DNA from: Fremontodendron californicum | Lineage: Eukaryota; Streptophyta; Magnoliopsida; Malvales; Malvaceae | Length of the DNA: 64,000 nucleotides | Direction: 5' to 3' | NCBI GenBank assembly: GCA_030761205.1 | Contig: JAULJL010000002.1 | Span: forward strand, 21,741,010-21,805,009 | Made by a program: the position numbers and the translations under genes | Shown: positions 1 to 11,580 of the stretch, piece by piece | Layout: each line of letters opens with the position of its first letter | How positions within the stretch are numbered: the stretch's first letter is position 1 | The notes under the pieces: model-generated | What the model saw: the letters and a program-made list of their open reading frames with translations, nothing else | The model's database searches: none | What the model was told of the DNA's origin: nothing

Positions 1-1240
1 TTGTTTTAAGTTTGGGAGTGTGTCTTTAGATTTATTTTAGTTTGTGTGATTGTCTAATTTTTTTTAGGAGTCTAAATTTTTTTTTTTTTTGTTTTTCTTT
101 AGTTACATTGCACTTACAATGATGAAATCCTTATCCAATGATGAATTTCAGTTATTGATTTATATTGATTCTTGAGAAAACATAAGCATGACAAGAATTT
201 ATGTTAAATTCTTTTGTTAGTTTCATGTTAGGATGTGATTTTCACAAATCGAGCACTTAATCTCTTGCTTAGATTTGCATTGCTTATTTAAAGACTGATT
301 ATGTTGATGTGAATTGCAATTATGTCTAGAACCTAGAATTTGTTTGATTCTCTCTTAAGGAGAAATCCTAGACGACATTAAATTAAGGAAGCGATTTAGG
401 CCATCTTTGGATCGTTTGAGCCTTTCAAGCTTACCTTTATATATGATTATCCTTAGTCTACCTCTTTGTGCCTAATTGATATATCTATTTTCTTTGATTG
501 CCACATATTTTAGCCTAGCCAAATAAGAAAAACCATTATTAACCCTCACTACAAAGGCATGTGATGATGTTATAGGAAACAATTATGAGCCATGCTGAAT
601 TTGGGTGAATTGGTGGTGAAAAAAAAAAGAGAAAAAACAGTTATGGTTCTTCGAAAACGAAGAATAGAAAAAAAAAAGTGAATAAATTGGTGAAGCAAAA
701 AAAGGAAGTGTATTTAAAGAAAGAATGGAGAATGTAATTTGAGGAAAAGACTATGGCTCTCAAAACTCCTGGAAAAAATGTAAAGTGTCTATGGGTGAAC
801 TTAAACTAAAATTTATCTTTATCCTACCTTGACCCTAGCCTTACATTACAAGCTTAATAAATACCTACTTTATCCTTGATGAAGTGTTAGTCTACATTAG
901 TGGAGAGAGAGATGAAAAGCAAACATATGAGAATCTAGTACTATAATTCATATTTTTCATTGATATAAACTTTTTTATGTTGCATGTGATGATTTGCAAA
1001 GAGATTATACACACACTGAAAATCCATTCAAGCATGAAGTTTACGATTGAATTGAATCATAGATTTGGATTATGTTTATATTCTACTTTGAATCAGGATT
1101 TTGAGGTAACTTTTGAGGAAAATTAAGAAATCATTGTTTGAGTGCAGTTATCTTGAGTGATATGTTGAGTCATTTTATTTATTTAGTTTGTTTTGTTTTG
1201 TTTTTGCTCGAGGACTAGCAAAATATTAATTTTGGGGGTG
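1..1240 (+). mobile_element. 3' internal non-coding end of a Ty3/gypsy element
   Basis: This stretch has no open frame of note. It is AT-rich and ends in a purine tract directly before an LTR starting TGATAACTC, as expected downstream of pol in Athila/Tat-type gypsy elements. The text around 1207 (a ctcgaggactagcaaa string, then a G-rich tract) is typical of this lineage. The coding part of the element lies left of the window. Confidence 0.6.
1227..1240 (+). other. Polypurine tract before gypsy LTR
   Basis: The sequence attaattttgggggtg abuts the LTR start at 1241. A G-run directly 5' of TGATAACT is the plus-strand primer site of this lineage. Confidence 0.6.
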
Positions 1241-2742
1241 TGATAACTCTAGGAAATATAGTTATTTTGCCACCTTTTATGCTTTTGAATCTGCTAAGTC
1301 CTCGAGGATTTTATTAGGATTTGATTAGTTTTAGATGTTTTTATATTTATTTTATTTATCCATTTTATGTTTTAAAATAGTTATTTAGTTGTTATTTATG
1401 TGTTTTTATAGGTTCAAGGTGATCTGGAGCTTCGAGGTGCAAAACGACAAAAATCGGTGCATTCAAATGAACAGGCAGATTCGACCTTCGGACCTTCTTT
1501 CAAGAAAAACTTGATCTTAAAAAACTCCCTTCTTGACTTTTGAAATTGACTTCCATAACTTTCCAACGGTGTAAGGCTCGTCAAAATCGGATAAGATTTT
1601 CCCAGTCAAAACAACTGACAAATTTCGAGAAGACGGTAGGAACCAGTTCAAAAAATGGAGGAGAAACACCAAGGAGGTAGTAGCAGTGGTGCCGTGGCGC
1701 CGAGAGATCATGAATAGCACCGCAAAAAAGTAAAAAAAAAAAAAAAAACAAATCTTACCTGTTATGCTTGGGAACGAAGTTTCGGACTCTAGGAGGCCTT
1801 GAACACTTTAAATATGACTCTTTTAGGTCAGAATAAAGAGGATTGGATACCTAGAAACCTAATTATCTCTAAAAAAAAGATAGTTTCCATCAAATTCTCT
1901 CTCTAGAAGATTGAAGATTCAAGAACTGACAACTCTTAGTTTTCTCTTTTCTCTTCTTTATTTTTCTTGTGATGTTGATGATGGTGAAACTATTTGATTA
2001 CTTGTTTTCGTTAATTATCATGAACTAAATATCTTTTACTAGGATTTCAATGGAACTCAACACATAGTTTGAATTTACTTTCTCTCTCTAGCTTGATTTA
2101 ATGGTTTGTTGAGTTGTTTGTTCATTCTCGTTCTTAATGCTTCTAGTTGATTTACCACCAATTAGATTAATTTGTTAACCTAAATACAACTTGGAAAAGG
2201 GAGTTTAGTGTTAGAAATGGATTGAATGACACATGTTTCATATTCATTTATTAGGATGAATTGATCTGCAGGTAGGGTAGGAATACACTTACTTGTCATG
2301 TGTAACCATTGTTAGAGCCTAAGCTTAATGAGTTCTTTTTAATTCAATTATCATAGGAATATAGTTAATTAGTGAAGAGGGATGTTTTTATGAGACCATC
2401 GGAAGATCCTTACAAATAAGATAGAACTCTAGGTTAACAACACAGGATCATTAATCAAGTGATGAGGTAGAGAGAGATTCAAGCGAAGTGTTGAGGCAAG
2501 TTGTAATCCTAGGCTTTTATTATTTAATTGAATTCATCTTTTTAATTTACTTGCTTTTATTGTTAGTTTCTTTTAATTTATTTTTTGATTACTATCTTTA
2601 ATTATTTGTTTAGATAAGATTAGGTTGTTTTAATTTTAGTACTTAGCAAATTTAGTAACAATTCCTCGTGGGTTCGACACTCTACTTTTCATTATATTAC
2701 TTGTCAACGATACTTGCACTTGCATGATTAAAATCGACAACA
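1241..2742 (+). mobile_element. Gypsy (Athila/Tat-like) 3' LTR, about 1.5 kb
   Basis: It begins TGATAACTCTAGG after a polypurine tract and ends near cgacaaca at 2742. Its last 100 bases (a gggttcgacactc string, then acttgcacttgc) are typical of the U5 end of Athila/Tat LTRs. The right boundary is approximate because copia-derived sequence follows immediately instead of a PBS. There is no coding sequence inside. Confidence 0.6.
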
Positions 2743-3878
2743 GTTGCCTTCCACCATCTTAACAAGATAACTAGAGTTCTTCTAGTAAGAGGCTTGTTGA
2801 GTCACTCAAGATCAAACTACTGTACGAATATGTTTGAGTTATAGAAGGTGAGTCTTACTCAACTAAGTGTTATGTTATCCAGATGCTTCAAAATTTGATC
2901 ACATGACATTTAGAGGCAAAGTTAGGCGAAGTACATATGATGGCAAAGTTAGGCGAAGTACATATGATGTGCTTAGGCAGAGAGTTGTCACCTAACTGAT
3001 CAAGGAGTTGCGTAGAGATGCAATTGGTAAGCAAAGTTACCTACTCAATTAGTTTCAACATGGCTTATTGAGTCACTCAAGGTTATGGTGGGATGAAAGG
3101 GGTCCTTGGTCACTGAAAAGTTTAAAAGTTAAATTTGTCGAATTGTAGAGGAGGGCTACTATGTTGACAAAATAGTGAGACAATCATTTAAACTCTAAAA
3201 CCTAATTTTATTGATTGCAATTTGCAAAATGACTATTATATGCATTGGTTTATATCGGATATAAATTGTCATGGTAGGTTAACTAGTCACTTCATTGCAT
3301 ACTTGATGCAAACTATTTAAAGTCAATTTCACTAATCAATTGCACAATAAATATTGTGATGGATTTGAAATGAATTTCTATGTCCTTAATGATCCATGAC
3401 CTTACAGAGTTGTTCTATAAGGTATTTAGCAATGAGAAGTTCAACACCTCAAGGAATTTTTCTAATGAAAGATGTTAGAAGGTAGCCTATGAGGCATCCT
3501 TTACTATTCGAGAAATTTAACTTTTAAACTTCTTAGTGAGCAAGGACCCCTTTCATCCCACCATGACCTTGAGTGACTCAACAAGCCATGTTGAAACTAA
3601 TTGAGTAGGTAACTTTTCTTACCAATTGCATCTCTATGCAACTCCTTTATTAGTTAGGTGACAACTCTTTGCCTAAATGCATCATATGCATTTCGCCTAA
3701 CCTTGCCTCTAAATGTCATGTGATCAAGTTTGACGCATCCGGATAACATAACATTTAGTTGAGTAAGCACCACGTTCTATAACTCAAACATATTCGTACA
3801 GTAGTTTTACCTTGAGTGACTCAATAGGCCGTCTACTGGAAGAACTCTAGTTATCTTGTTAAGTTGGTGGAAGGCAAC
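2743..3878. repeat. Long inverted repeat made of copia leader sequence
   Basis: The left arm is about 2743-3165 and the right arm about 3490-3878, its reverse complement. The outer ends read gttgccttccacc and ggtggaaggcaac. The loop is about 320 bases. The same sequence occurs once, in + orientation, at 62561-62985 in the leader of the copia element at the window end, so the arms are copia pieces in opposite orientation and not a DNA transposon. The left arm also holds a 27-bp tandem duplication around 2917-2970. Confidence 0.75.
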
Positions 3879-4635
3879 TTATCATGCGTAACATGGACTA
3901 AATATAATTTAATGAGTGATTTCTTTATTTCATTAATAAGGTCTCATTGCTTTTCTTTGTTGATTGACATGCATAGCATTTATTCAAATATATATCACAT
4001 ATATAAATTCAAAAATAAATCTATCTCATGCAATCTACTAGGATGATTACAACATCAAGATAATATATCTACAATTCAAGAATCAAATTTAAGAACTCGA
4101 GACTACCCAGAAAATTCCAGCAACCTTGCAAATTGTTTACACAACTTTGAGAGGTAATATAGGAAATCAAACAAAATAAAAAAATTCATCAAAAATTACA
4201 ACATCAAGATAGACATGTTTCGGACTTCTCCTCAAATTTTCAGAATTTTTGGACACCTCTAACCATGTCAAAACCGCAACTTACACCAGGTGTGCAGAAA
4301 AAACCTGCACATGTGTTCTTCGAGATTCAAGCACCAAAACCAATTCAATTCAATTCAATTCAAATCAAATCCAAACTTATTTCTTTTAAATTATTTGTGT
4401 CATGCAATAAAATTGCAAGGTTAAACATTGATCAAATCAATTTTAAACATGTTTTAAACAATTTAAAACACCATGATCAAATTGCATACAGAAGTAGTCC
4501 AAAATTGAAATAAAGCAGAAAACGTTTTTCCTAAGGAAACTTTGCTAACCGACACACAATTCAATCCAATTGAATATTACCAAGAATTAAACATGTAAAT
4601 CACAAGAAAACTTACAAGCTAGGTTTTGATACCAT
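3879..4635 (-). mobile_element. Copia leader, reverse orientation, with PBS
   Basis: This continues the right arm of the inverted repeat. It ends at 4622-4635 in ggttttgataccat, the reverse complement of a tRNA-iMet-type PBS (TGGTATCAAAACC) that sits against an LTR end. The stretch has no credible coding sequence; the short open frames at 3864-4046 and 4265-4513 do not resemble any protein I know. Confidence 0.6.
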
Positions 4636-5010
4636 TGTTGGGATTCGACCTCATGCTCAAACATTAATCAAATTAAAAAACATGAATACAGCGAAAAAAA
4701 TAAACAAAGAGATAGTCGAATCTTACAAGATCATGCTTGTAAAATTTTAATGCGATCTTGTAATTATAAAGCATACATCTGATCAAGATATAAACCTTAA
4801 CTCAAAGATCTAGTAAACTTGAGTTTCCATACAGCCCACTCAATCTTGAACACCAAGAAGGAAATGTCGAAACTTTAGCAACACAAGTGTCTGGCCTCTA
4901 ACGGTGATCCACAAAAGATTGTCAAAAAAAACCTTCATAAGGTAAGAATGGAGTCCTGCCAAAATCCATGCTAGTGGTTTAGGTTTCAAAAACCTCTAAC
5001 GGTGATCCAC
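4636..5010 (-). mobile_element. Copia LTR fragment, 3' part, minus strand
   Basis: It starts (plus view) tgttgggattcg, the complement of the LTR end CGAATCCCAACA seen complete at 59506 and 61990. It carries the ctaacggtgatccaca block, which matches the gattactgttagagg block of the forward LTRs. It is cut at about 5010 by a forward copy of the same LTR family. Confidence 0.6.
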
Positions 5011-5012
5011 AC

Positions 5013-5822
5013 AAGCTTGATGACTCTCTCGGCATTTGGGTGGTCATGATGCCTTGCTACATGCTGCTCATGATCTAAAGGATTTAATTTATATTTATTG
5101 CCAACATGTTGGGGGCCTAATGGGTCACACCCAAAAGGTGATTAATGGAATTAAAATGAGGTTGGGCCAGATTAAATATTCATTAAGTATTATGAGCTTA
5201 TTGTGAATATTTAATAATATGTATAAGGGCTTTAGTGCAGTTAGTCCAATAGTTGGCATACACTAAACCTAGTTATATATATATGCCTCATATGTTATTG
5301 CCGCCTCCCTAAGCAATGAAAAACCCTAATAGCCGTAGCCTCTCACTCTCCCTGTGAGTTCGACCGCATAGACAAAAGAGGAAGAGAAAATCGTTTTCTT
5401 TTTTCCTGCTTTGAATCAGCTGACTAGTGTAAGAGGATAAAGGTTTCTCACAACCTAGACTACTAGCATCATCTTAGCAAAACATAATCTCAACCTTGTG
5501 AAGGTTTTCGAGTCACCTATGTGGATTACTGTTAGAGGTCGGACAATTGGACGGCTTTGGTTTGCGACAATCGGGCTTTGTGTGCAGGAACAAGAATATC
5601 AAGAATCTGTCTTGAGGTCTCGACAATCTCCATTACAGAGGTATGAGATTTTGATTGTTATCTGTTCTTGACAGGATGGTCATTTTGAATTCATAAGTAG
5701 ATCCATGGAGGGATTTGGTTTCTCTTTGTTTTTGTTTTTTGTTTTATTCCGCTGCATTGTTAATTTAACTTGTTGATTAAATTATACATTATCTCTGTTT
5801 GAGCATGATCTGAATCCCTACA
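5013..5822 (+). mobile_element. Copia LTR fragment, 3' half, plus strand
   Basis: It matches the second half of the LTRs at 57881-59506 and 60310-61990, from the cttgatgactctct string to the end gaatccctaca. It contains a TATA-like run at about 5273-5284 (ttatatatatat) at the equivalent place in the other LTRs. The 5' half is missing. Confidence 0.7.
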
Positions 5823-5823
5823 G

Positions 5824-6395
5824 TCATACCCAATAACACCCTATCATAAGCATCCCTTTTTGGGACTCGTTTGTGATGAAATCTAAGTATGACAATTCAC
5901 ATACAAGATGACCTGGTGTCACAAGACAAAGGATTACTTACACTATTAACACATGAGAGTATTTCCATAGACACTTGAGTGAAATACCAAATGGAACTCT
6001 CATAGCGGGTTATGTTCAGTGAACTTGTTCAACCAACAAGCACCCACATGTTATCCCTAAGTATTACCATACTTCAACCTATAAGATCGGTTGCATGCAA
6101 CATATGCATGGAGGCTTAACATATGCCAGTCTTTGAGCATTGTCAATGCCCTTTCTTGACAATACATTGACTAGGAACAGTTTTAGAAACACGACTTCGA
6201 TGCATAAAGATCTTTGCAAGGCCATTATGTTTCATGGGCTTTATCTTCACAAGTTATTTATAAAAAATTATAACAAAACTTATGAATAAAGCAATACCTC
6301 TATTATAATTAAAATCTATAATGTGCAATACATGAAATTATAAAAATAGTGTCTTACAAGCCTAACTAGATTGGCTTGCAGGGCTTACACCAACA
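5824..6395 (-). mobile_element. Copia LTR fragment, 5' half, minus strand
   Basis: The right end reads gggcttacaccaaca, the reverse complement of the LTR start TGTTGGTGTAAGCCC. It runs leftward to tcatacccaataacacc, the equivalent of the region around 58430. With 5013-5822 it forms two halves of one LTR type joined tail to middle in opposite orientation. Confidence 0.7.
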
Positions 6396-6500
6396 GATTT
6401 TATCCTTGCTTACTACTATACACAATTACAATCATAACTTAGTGCAAGGATTTAATGGATATATTATTTTGTGTATCAATTTTTGGCACTGTTGTTGGGG
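6396..6500 (+). mobile_element. Gypsy LTR tail and degenerate tRNA-Asp PBS
   Basis: An LTR-end-like sequence is followed at 6484-6500 by tggcactgttgttgggg. The intact PBS elsewhere in the window is TGGCGCCGTTGCCGGGG (tRNA-Asp). All differences are C-to-T or G-to-A transitions, as expected from decay of methylated cytosines. A gag start follows 115 bases downstream. Confidence 0.6.
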
Positions 6501-6614
6501 ATTGTTTTCTTTAATTTATTTGTTACATGATTTTATTTTCTATTTTTAGTTTGAGTTCTAATTAAATTTTTGTTTTTTTTTTTGAGGTTTTCTTTTCAAT
6601 TTGAGCAAGGAGAG

Positions 6615-6828
6615 ATGGCAAATCTATCACTTATGGAGTTGGCGACACCAATTTTGGACCAGCAACCTCTTTGCATTGAATATCCTCAAATTGTTGATGC
6701 GTTTGGGCTGAAATCGAGAATGATACATCTTCTACCAACTTTCCATGGTTTTGCGGGTGAAGATCCAAACAAGCACCTCAAGGAGTTTCATGTAGTGTGC
6801 TCAAGCATGAAACCAATCGGGTTGCCAA
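6615..6828 (+). pseudogene. Truncated gypsy gag (N-terminal 70 residues)
   Basis: The frame from ATG 6615 encodes the start of a Ty3/gypsy capsid polyprotein: a short N-terminus ending PLCIEYPQ, then LLPTFHGFAGEDPNKHLKEF, the conserved block that opens the Retrotrans_gag domain in Athila/Tat elements. A start at 6570 is possible, but 6615 fits the usual leader-gag spacing. Coding identity stops at about 6828, where a Tat/Ogre LTR tail is joined, so most of the capsid and all of pol are gone. Confidence 0.75.
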
Positions 6829-7354
6829 GGATTCTTCATCAACTATTATTAACAAAGGAATATCCTTCTAAAAAATAGGATCATACAGATAATCTCAAAA
6901 TAATAAAAATTTTATGTTTTGCCAGGGAATATAGGAAATTTTATAATAATAAATTCCAGATCGTCCTCGAAATTTTAAAAAGGATTATTTTTAAATATCA
7001 AATATAAAATCAACTTTCATCAAGACTTCATGATAACACGTGATTAATAAGGTACCGTTTTATACGAGCGTTATGGGGGTGTTAATCCTTCCATGTGACG
7101 TAATAGACTCTCGAACCTGTTTTCGTTTTCTCTCTAGTTTAAAGCGTAGACCACGATATTTGTTTTTTAAAATTTTTTACAAAATCGATTTTAATAGGTG
7201 ACCAATCACACCTAGCCAAAAAATATCGATGGCGACTCCTATTTTTCCAAGATTGTTTTAAACCCTCAATTTATTCACGAGGAACCAATTTAATTTTCCT
7301 TTTCCTCTTTTTAATGTCACTTAACGAGTCTCGTGATAGGATCACGTTATGACA
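6829..7354 (+). mobile_element. 3' part of a Tat/Ogre LTR (older element)
   Basis: The sequence aligns by eye with the end of the Ogre-like LTR at 14765-15348: tatcatcaactattatta near the start, ggtaccg, a gtgggggtgctaatccttcc-like block, gtggcgactcc-like text and finally ttatgaca. It is 5' truncated at the junction with gag. This is the 5' LTR remnant of the old element that hosts the later nested insertions. Confidence 0.7.
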
Positions 7355-7356
7355 GC

Positions 7357-7376
7357 TTGGCGACTCTACTGGGGAC
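7357..7376 (+). other. Primer binding site, tRNA-Arg type
   Basis: ttggcgactctactggggac lies two bases after the LTR end. It complements the 3' end of plant tRNA-Arg, the primer used by Ogre elements. Confidence 0.8.
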
Positions 7377-8284
7377 ATTTAGAGAGTCAGGCATAGAACT
7401 AATCATGTGTTATCAAAAGTCTTGGTTTTGTCGATTTTAATGAATATTTAATTATAATTCCCATTTTTTTTTAAATAAAGAGAATTTTAAATATGTTCAT
7501 TTTCATGCATATTATTGTTCTTTGGTTATTTAATGTTGTATATTATTATTCTCCAATTAATGTTTTACTTTATTTGATTTTTGATAATTGTCGGGGTATT
7601 AGAAAAAGGGTTGTAGAATAGGTTGCATTTGCATAACATGAGCCCTTCTATCTGGGTTTCATCCTTTTAGGTGGGAGTAAGCTACCTACGTTTCGTAAGG
7701 TGATAACCTTCGCATAAGCTAACGAAACACTTTCGGAGTATCAAACTACCTACGCTTTGTAAGGTGATAACCTTAGCATAAGCCTGGGAAATATACTCTA
7801 ACAAATTGAACCCTTTGAATCGGGGTGCCTAATAGCCTTCACTTGCGACAGTGAGGAACAACTTGGGGCCTGTAGAACCTAATGCAACCTCATATAGTGA
7901 ACCTAGGCAAAACCATGTCGGGTTTTTCGTTAGATATCCCGAAGTTAAGAACACATGGAGGGACATTTCTTACCTTTTGCTATTTATACAATGATAATAT
8001 TATGATGTTTTAACTCTATTTTATCCCCGTACTGACTTGTTCTCTTTGTTTTTATTTTTCGTTTTTTGTTTCATGTCACGCATCATGATAATTTAAGGGT
8101 ATTTGCCTTAAGCTGAGTGCCAACCGAAGAAATTTTCATTATAGTCATGCAGCGCCAGGACTTTCTGCCAGTATTAGTTATTAGCAAGACATATCAAGAG
8201 GTCAGAACTGAGTCTGAGACGAATCAGTGTGATAAGGGAGAATGTTTGGCTGTAGATTTTATCTGTACTTCCCGAGTCGGTTCA
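7377..8284 (+). other. Non-coding leader of old Tat/Ogre element
   Basis: The leader is alignable by eye with 15371-16040 of the nested Ogre-like element (shared gagagtcaggcatagaa-like, aaacactttcggagtat and acacatggagggacattt strings). It holds no gene. Confidence 0.6.
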
Positions 8285-9992
8285 TCTGGATTTCGTTCGA
8301 AATGATTTAGTGGAGTTAGAGGAGATTTGTAGACAGTGAGGAGTTGCGAGAAAGGATGAGTTCACCAGAAAATAGGATGACATAGCTCTACTTCTCCCGA
8401 TCAAGATAGATGAGCAGTTGGTCAAGGCAATAGTACATTTTTGCGCTCCGTCATACTGATGCTTCACGTTCAATCAGGAAGATATGGTGCCCACTATCGA
8501 GGAGTAGTCCACCCTACTTCACATCGAGTCAACAAATCTATTTGAAAAAGCAGAAAACATTGAGTTACCGAAAGAATCTTTCCAAGGTGATGGGTATAGA
8601 GTTCCTGATGGATTCTCCACACATAAAGAAGAAAGGCTCGAGTGATTGCATTCCATGGGTATTTTTGCTGAATTACATTAAGATTCACATGGAGGATGAC
8701 AACATTGTGGATATCTTTGTTTTGGCTATCTATTGTTTGGTACTATTCCTGAAGGTGGAGAGGTATGTCGAAGCGGTAGTGGTGGATTTCATTGATCGCT
8801 TGGACAAGTAGATTGATCATTCCCCTGCCATCCTTGCTGAGCGATTAGGTCACTCAATTATCGTCAAAGAAAAAGAGAGGGATGCTTCGAAGGTTGTGTA
8901 TATCTTCTCTATGTTTGGATCCGAAGTCACTTCTAGGGAAATGAAGATGTGCCGCTTCGCCCTTACATGAAGACTTTTATTCCCCTCAATGAATTTTACA
9001 AGAAAGAATGGTCGAAGAAAGAGGATAAGAAACAGTGGATCATGACTCTCCATCACTTAGCCAGAGAGGATGTAACTTGGAGGGCTCCGTGGATGCCACT
9101 TGGGTCGATCTTGTATCGTTGTGGTGAGAAACTAAGGGTTTCGCTATTAGGGATTTGGGAGAGCTATTAGCTATGCACCATTACTAGTACGGATGTAGTA
9201 TTGGTCTGAGTAGTTCATCTCGATGACTCATGAGTTCACTTTGATGGAGTTTGCGTACAGTGAGCCCGGATACATGAAGAAGATTGGTAAGGCCATTAGG
9301 GCATGGAAGAAGTTACACTGGTCACAACTGGGTAGGTATACTGACAATGCCACCCCGGCATATCAGATGTGGAGAGCCAAGAGGGTCCGTGACATTGTAC
9401 TTCCTACTGAAGATGCCTATGTTGATCCAGTAATCCTTCAACCTGAACCAGTAGTGCCATCAGAGGTTGAGATTGTCAGGCAAGAGTTGGAAAAAGAGAA
9501 AGGGAAGTCGAGGCAAGAACGCCATAAGCTTCAAGGGGAAGTAGGGGATTTGAAGATCCAACTTGAGATTCAAGGGGTCAAGATGCAAAAAGTGTCTAGA
9601 GAGCGAGAAACAGCACATTCCGATATGAAGGATTTACATCAAGAGAATAAGAAGTTGAGAGCTAAAGGAAAATTTACGAGAACTAGCAAGTCTCTTGGTG
9701 CACATGAGAAACAGATGGAAAGACTTGAGATGGAATTAGACTTCTGGAAGAGTAAGGCTAGTGAAGACAAAGAGAAAGAGTCTAGATTCTTTCATGAGCA
9801 GCAAAAGTATGAAGATGCACACTCATTGATTTTGGCGAAGTTGAAGAGCTGCCTGCAAGAGAAGTAGCAGTTGAAGGCCAGGTTGGAGAATGAGAGGGGA
9901 AAGCATCTATGATGCACAAGAAAAATGAGTCACTCCATGCGACCATCCAGACCCTAGAGCAGCAGCTGCCAACTCAGAGAGCCGATATTGTC
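8285..9992 (+). pseudogene. Ogre ORF1 remnant (DUF7745-like), split by insertion
   Basis: Ogre elements carry an extra ORF upstream of gag whose product has no known function. Here it is readable across frames: CFTFNQEDMVPTIEE around 8465, DIFVLAIYCLVLFLKVERYV around 8712-8770, PAILAERLGHS around 8827, a W-rich block with PWMPLGSILYRCGEKLRVSL around 9090-9150, then an uninterrupted frame 9223-9867. That last part has a WxxxRxxRV motif and a long charged coiled-coil tail (about residues 75-210). Several stop codons and frameshifts break the first two thirds. The 20.3-kb element at 9998 interrupts the tail, which resumes at 30281. Confidence 0.65.
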
Positions 9993-9997
9993 ACCAT
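9993..9997 (+). repeat. Target-site duplication ACCAT, left copy
   Basis: accat directly precedes TGTAGACACC at 9998 and is repeated at 30276-30280 after the right LTR end. Confidence 0.85.
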
Positions 9998-10669
9998 TGT
10001 AGACACCTAATTTTGTCCGGACCACTAAAACAAGTATGTTTTCTTCCTAAATTGATGTTTCCGAGTGTAAAAAGACTTTTTTCATCCTGCAGGTGGTACT
10101 TCGAGACTTAGTTTAAAGGGGCGAGCATAAAAAGTCAAACTTGAAAAAGTCAACCACGAAAAAAGTCAACCCCAGAAAGTCAACTATTGAAAAAAGTCAA
10201 CCCACTTTCAAAATCAAGATTTTAAGTTCAATTGAAAAATGTTGAAAGAATTTTGATAATCCGAGGTCTACATTGAAAGATATGGAGTTCGAAAGTTGGG
10301 ATTTGGAGATTCAGTAGAAAGGAAAGCCTAATCAGAGAAATTTGGGGAAAAGTGCTTAAACGATCAAATTGGTCAAAATTGAAGATTCCAAATGAAAGAT
10401 AAGTACTGACTACGGGTAATGGAGCAGTCACTTGCAAGAAAAATCGAAAGAAAAGTCAATCCTGGAGAAAATCGAGAATTAGGGGTTTTAGTGGATTTCG
10501 GTGAAATCGGGAAGATTCACAGAAATGGTCCGACTTGGTAAGAAAAAAGCCTCCAATGGATGAGGAATGATTAAAAAAGATAGCCCAAGGCTCAGCTTCA
10601 AGAAAATCTGAAAATCGGACATGTTTTGAGCAAAACCGGGTTTCGGAGGCAAAAGGGCAAAATTGGAAA

Positions 10670-11580
10670 ATTTGGGAAAAATAGCAAATGGACTCCGAAA
10701 ATTCTGAAAATTTGTCAATCTCATTCTTAAATCATTTGAAAGATATGGGTAAAATCAAATCTTGATTCAGAGTTCGTTTACAAAATGGCCAAATCCCGGG
10801 CTTCTAATGTAGTAATTCAAAAAGGAAAATCTCGAAAAAATAGCAAATGAGCTCCAAATCTTTTGAACCTTTTCAAATCTCATTTTTAAATTATTTGGAA
10901 GAGATTGGCAAAAGAAAATCTTGATTCGGAGTTCGTTTGCAAAATGGCCAAATCCCGGGCTTGTTTTGTAGTAATTCAAAAAGGAAAATCCCGGAAAAAT
11001 AGCAAATGAGCTCCAAATCTTTTGAAATTTTTCAAATCTCATTTTTAAATTATTTGGAAGAGATTGGATAAAGAAAATCTTGATACGGATTTCGTTTGCA
11101 AAATGGCAAAATCTCGGGCCTCTTATGCAATAATTCAAAAAGATAAATCCCGTAAAAATAGCAAATGGACTCCAAAAATTTTGAAATTTTACAAATATCA
11201 TTTTTAAATTATTTGGAAGAGATTGGTGAAAGAAAATCTTGATTCGGAGTTCGTTTGCAAAATGGCCAAATCCCGGGCCTCTCATGCATTAATTCAAGCC
11301 GATAAATCCCGAAAAAATACCAAATGAGCTCCAAAAATTATGAAAACCTCCAGATCACAATTTTTAATTATTTTGAAGAGATTGGTGAAGAAAAATCTTG
11401 ATTTGGAGCTCGTTTAAAAAATGGTAAAATGTAGGGGATAAAAGGGCATTTTTGGAAGAAAACATCCAAATAAATAGCGAACGGACTCGGATATTTTGAA
11501 AACTTCCAGAACTCAATATTTTATTATTTTGGAAGTATTAAAAAAATAAAAATTGAATTTGGAGTTCGTTTGATATTTAT
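10670..11580 (+). repeat. 159-bp tandem repeat in 5' LTR, about 6 copies
   Basis: The marker string gattcggagttcg (with variants) starts at 10764, 10923, 11082, 11241 and 11400, exactly 159 apart, with a sixth diverged copy at about 11555. Each unit carries a caaatgagctccaaa-like box and a tttttaaattatttggaagag box. Copies decay toward the right end. Confidence 0.85.
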
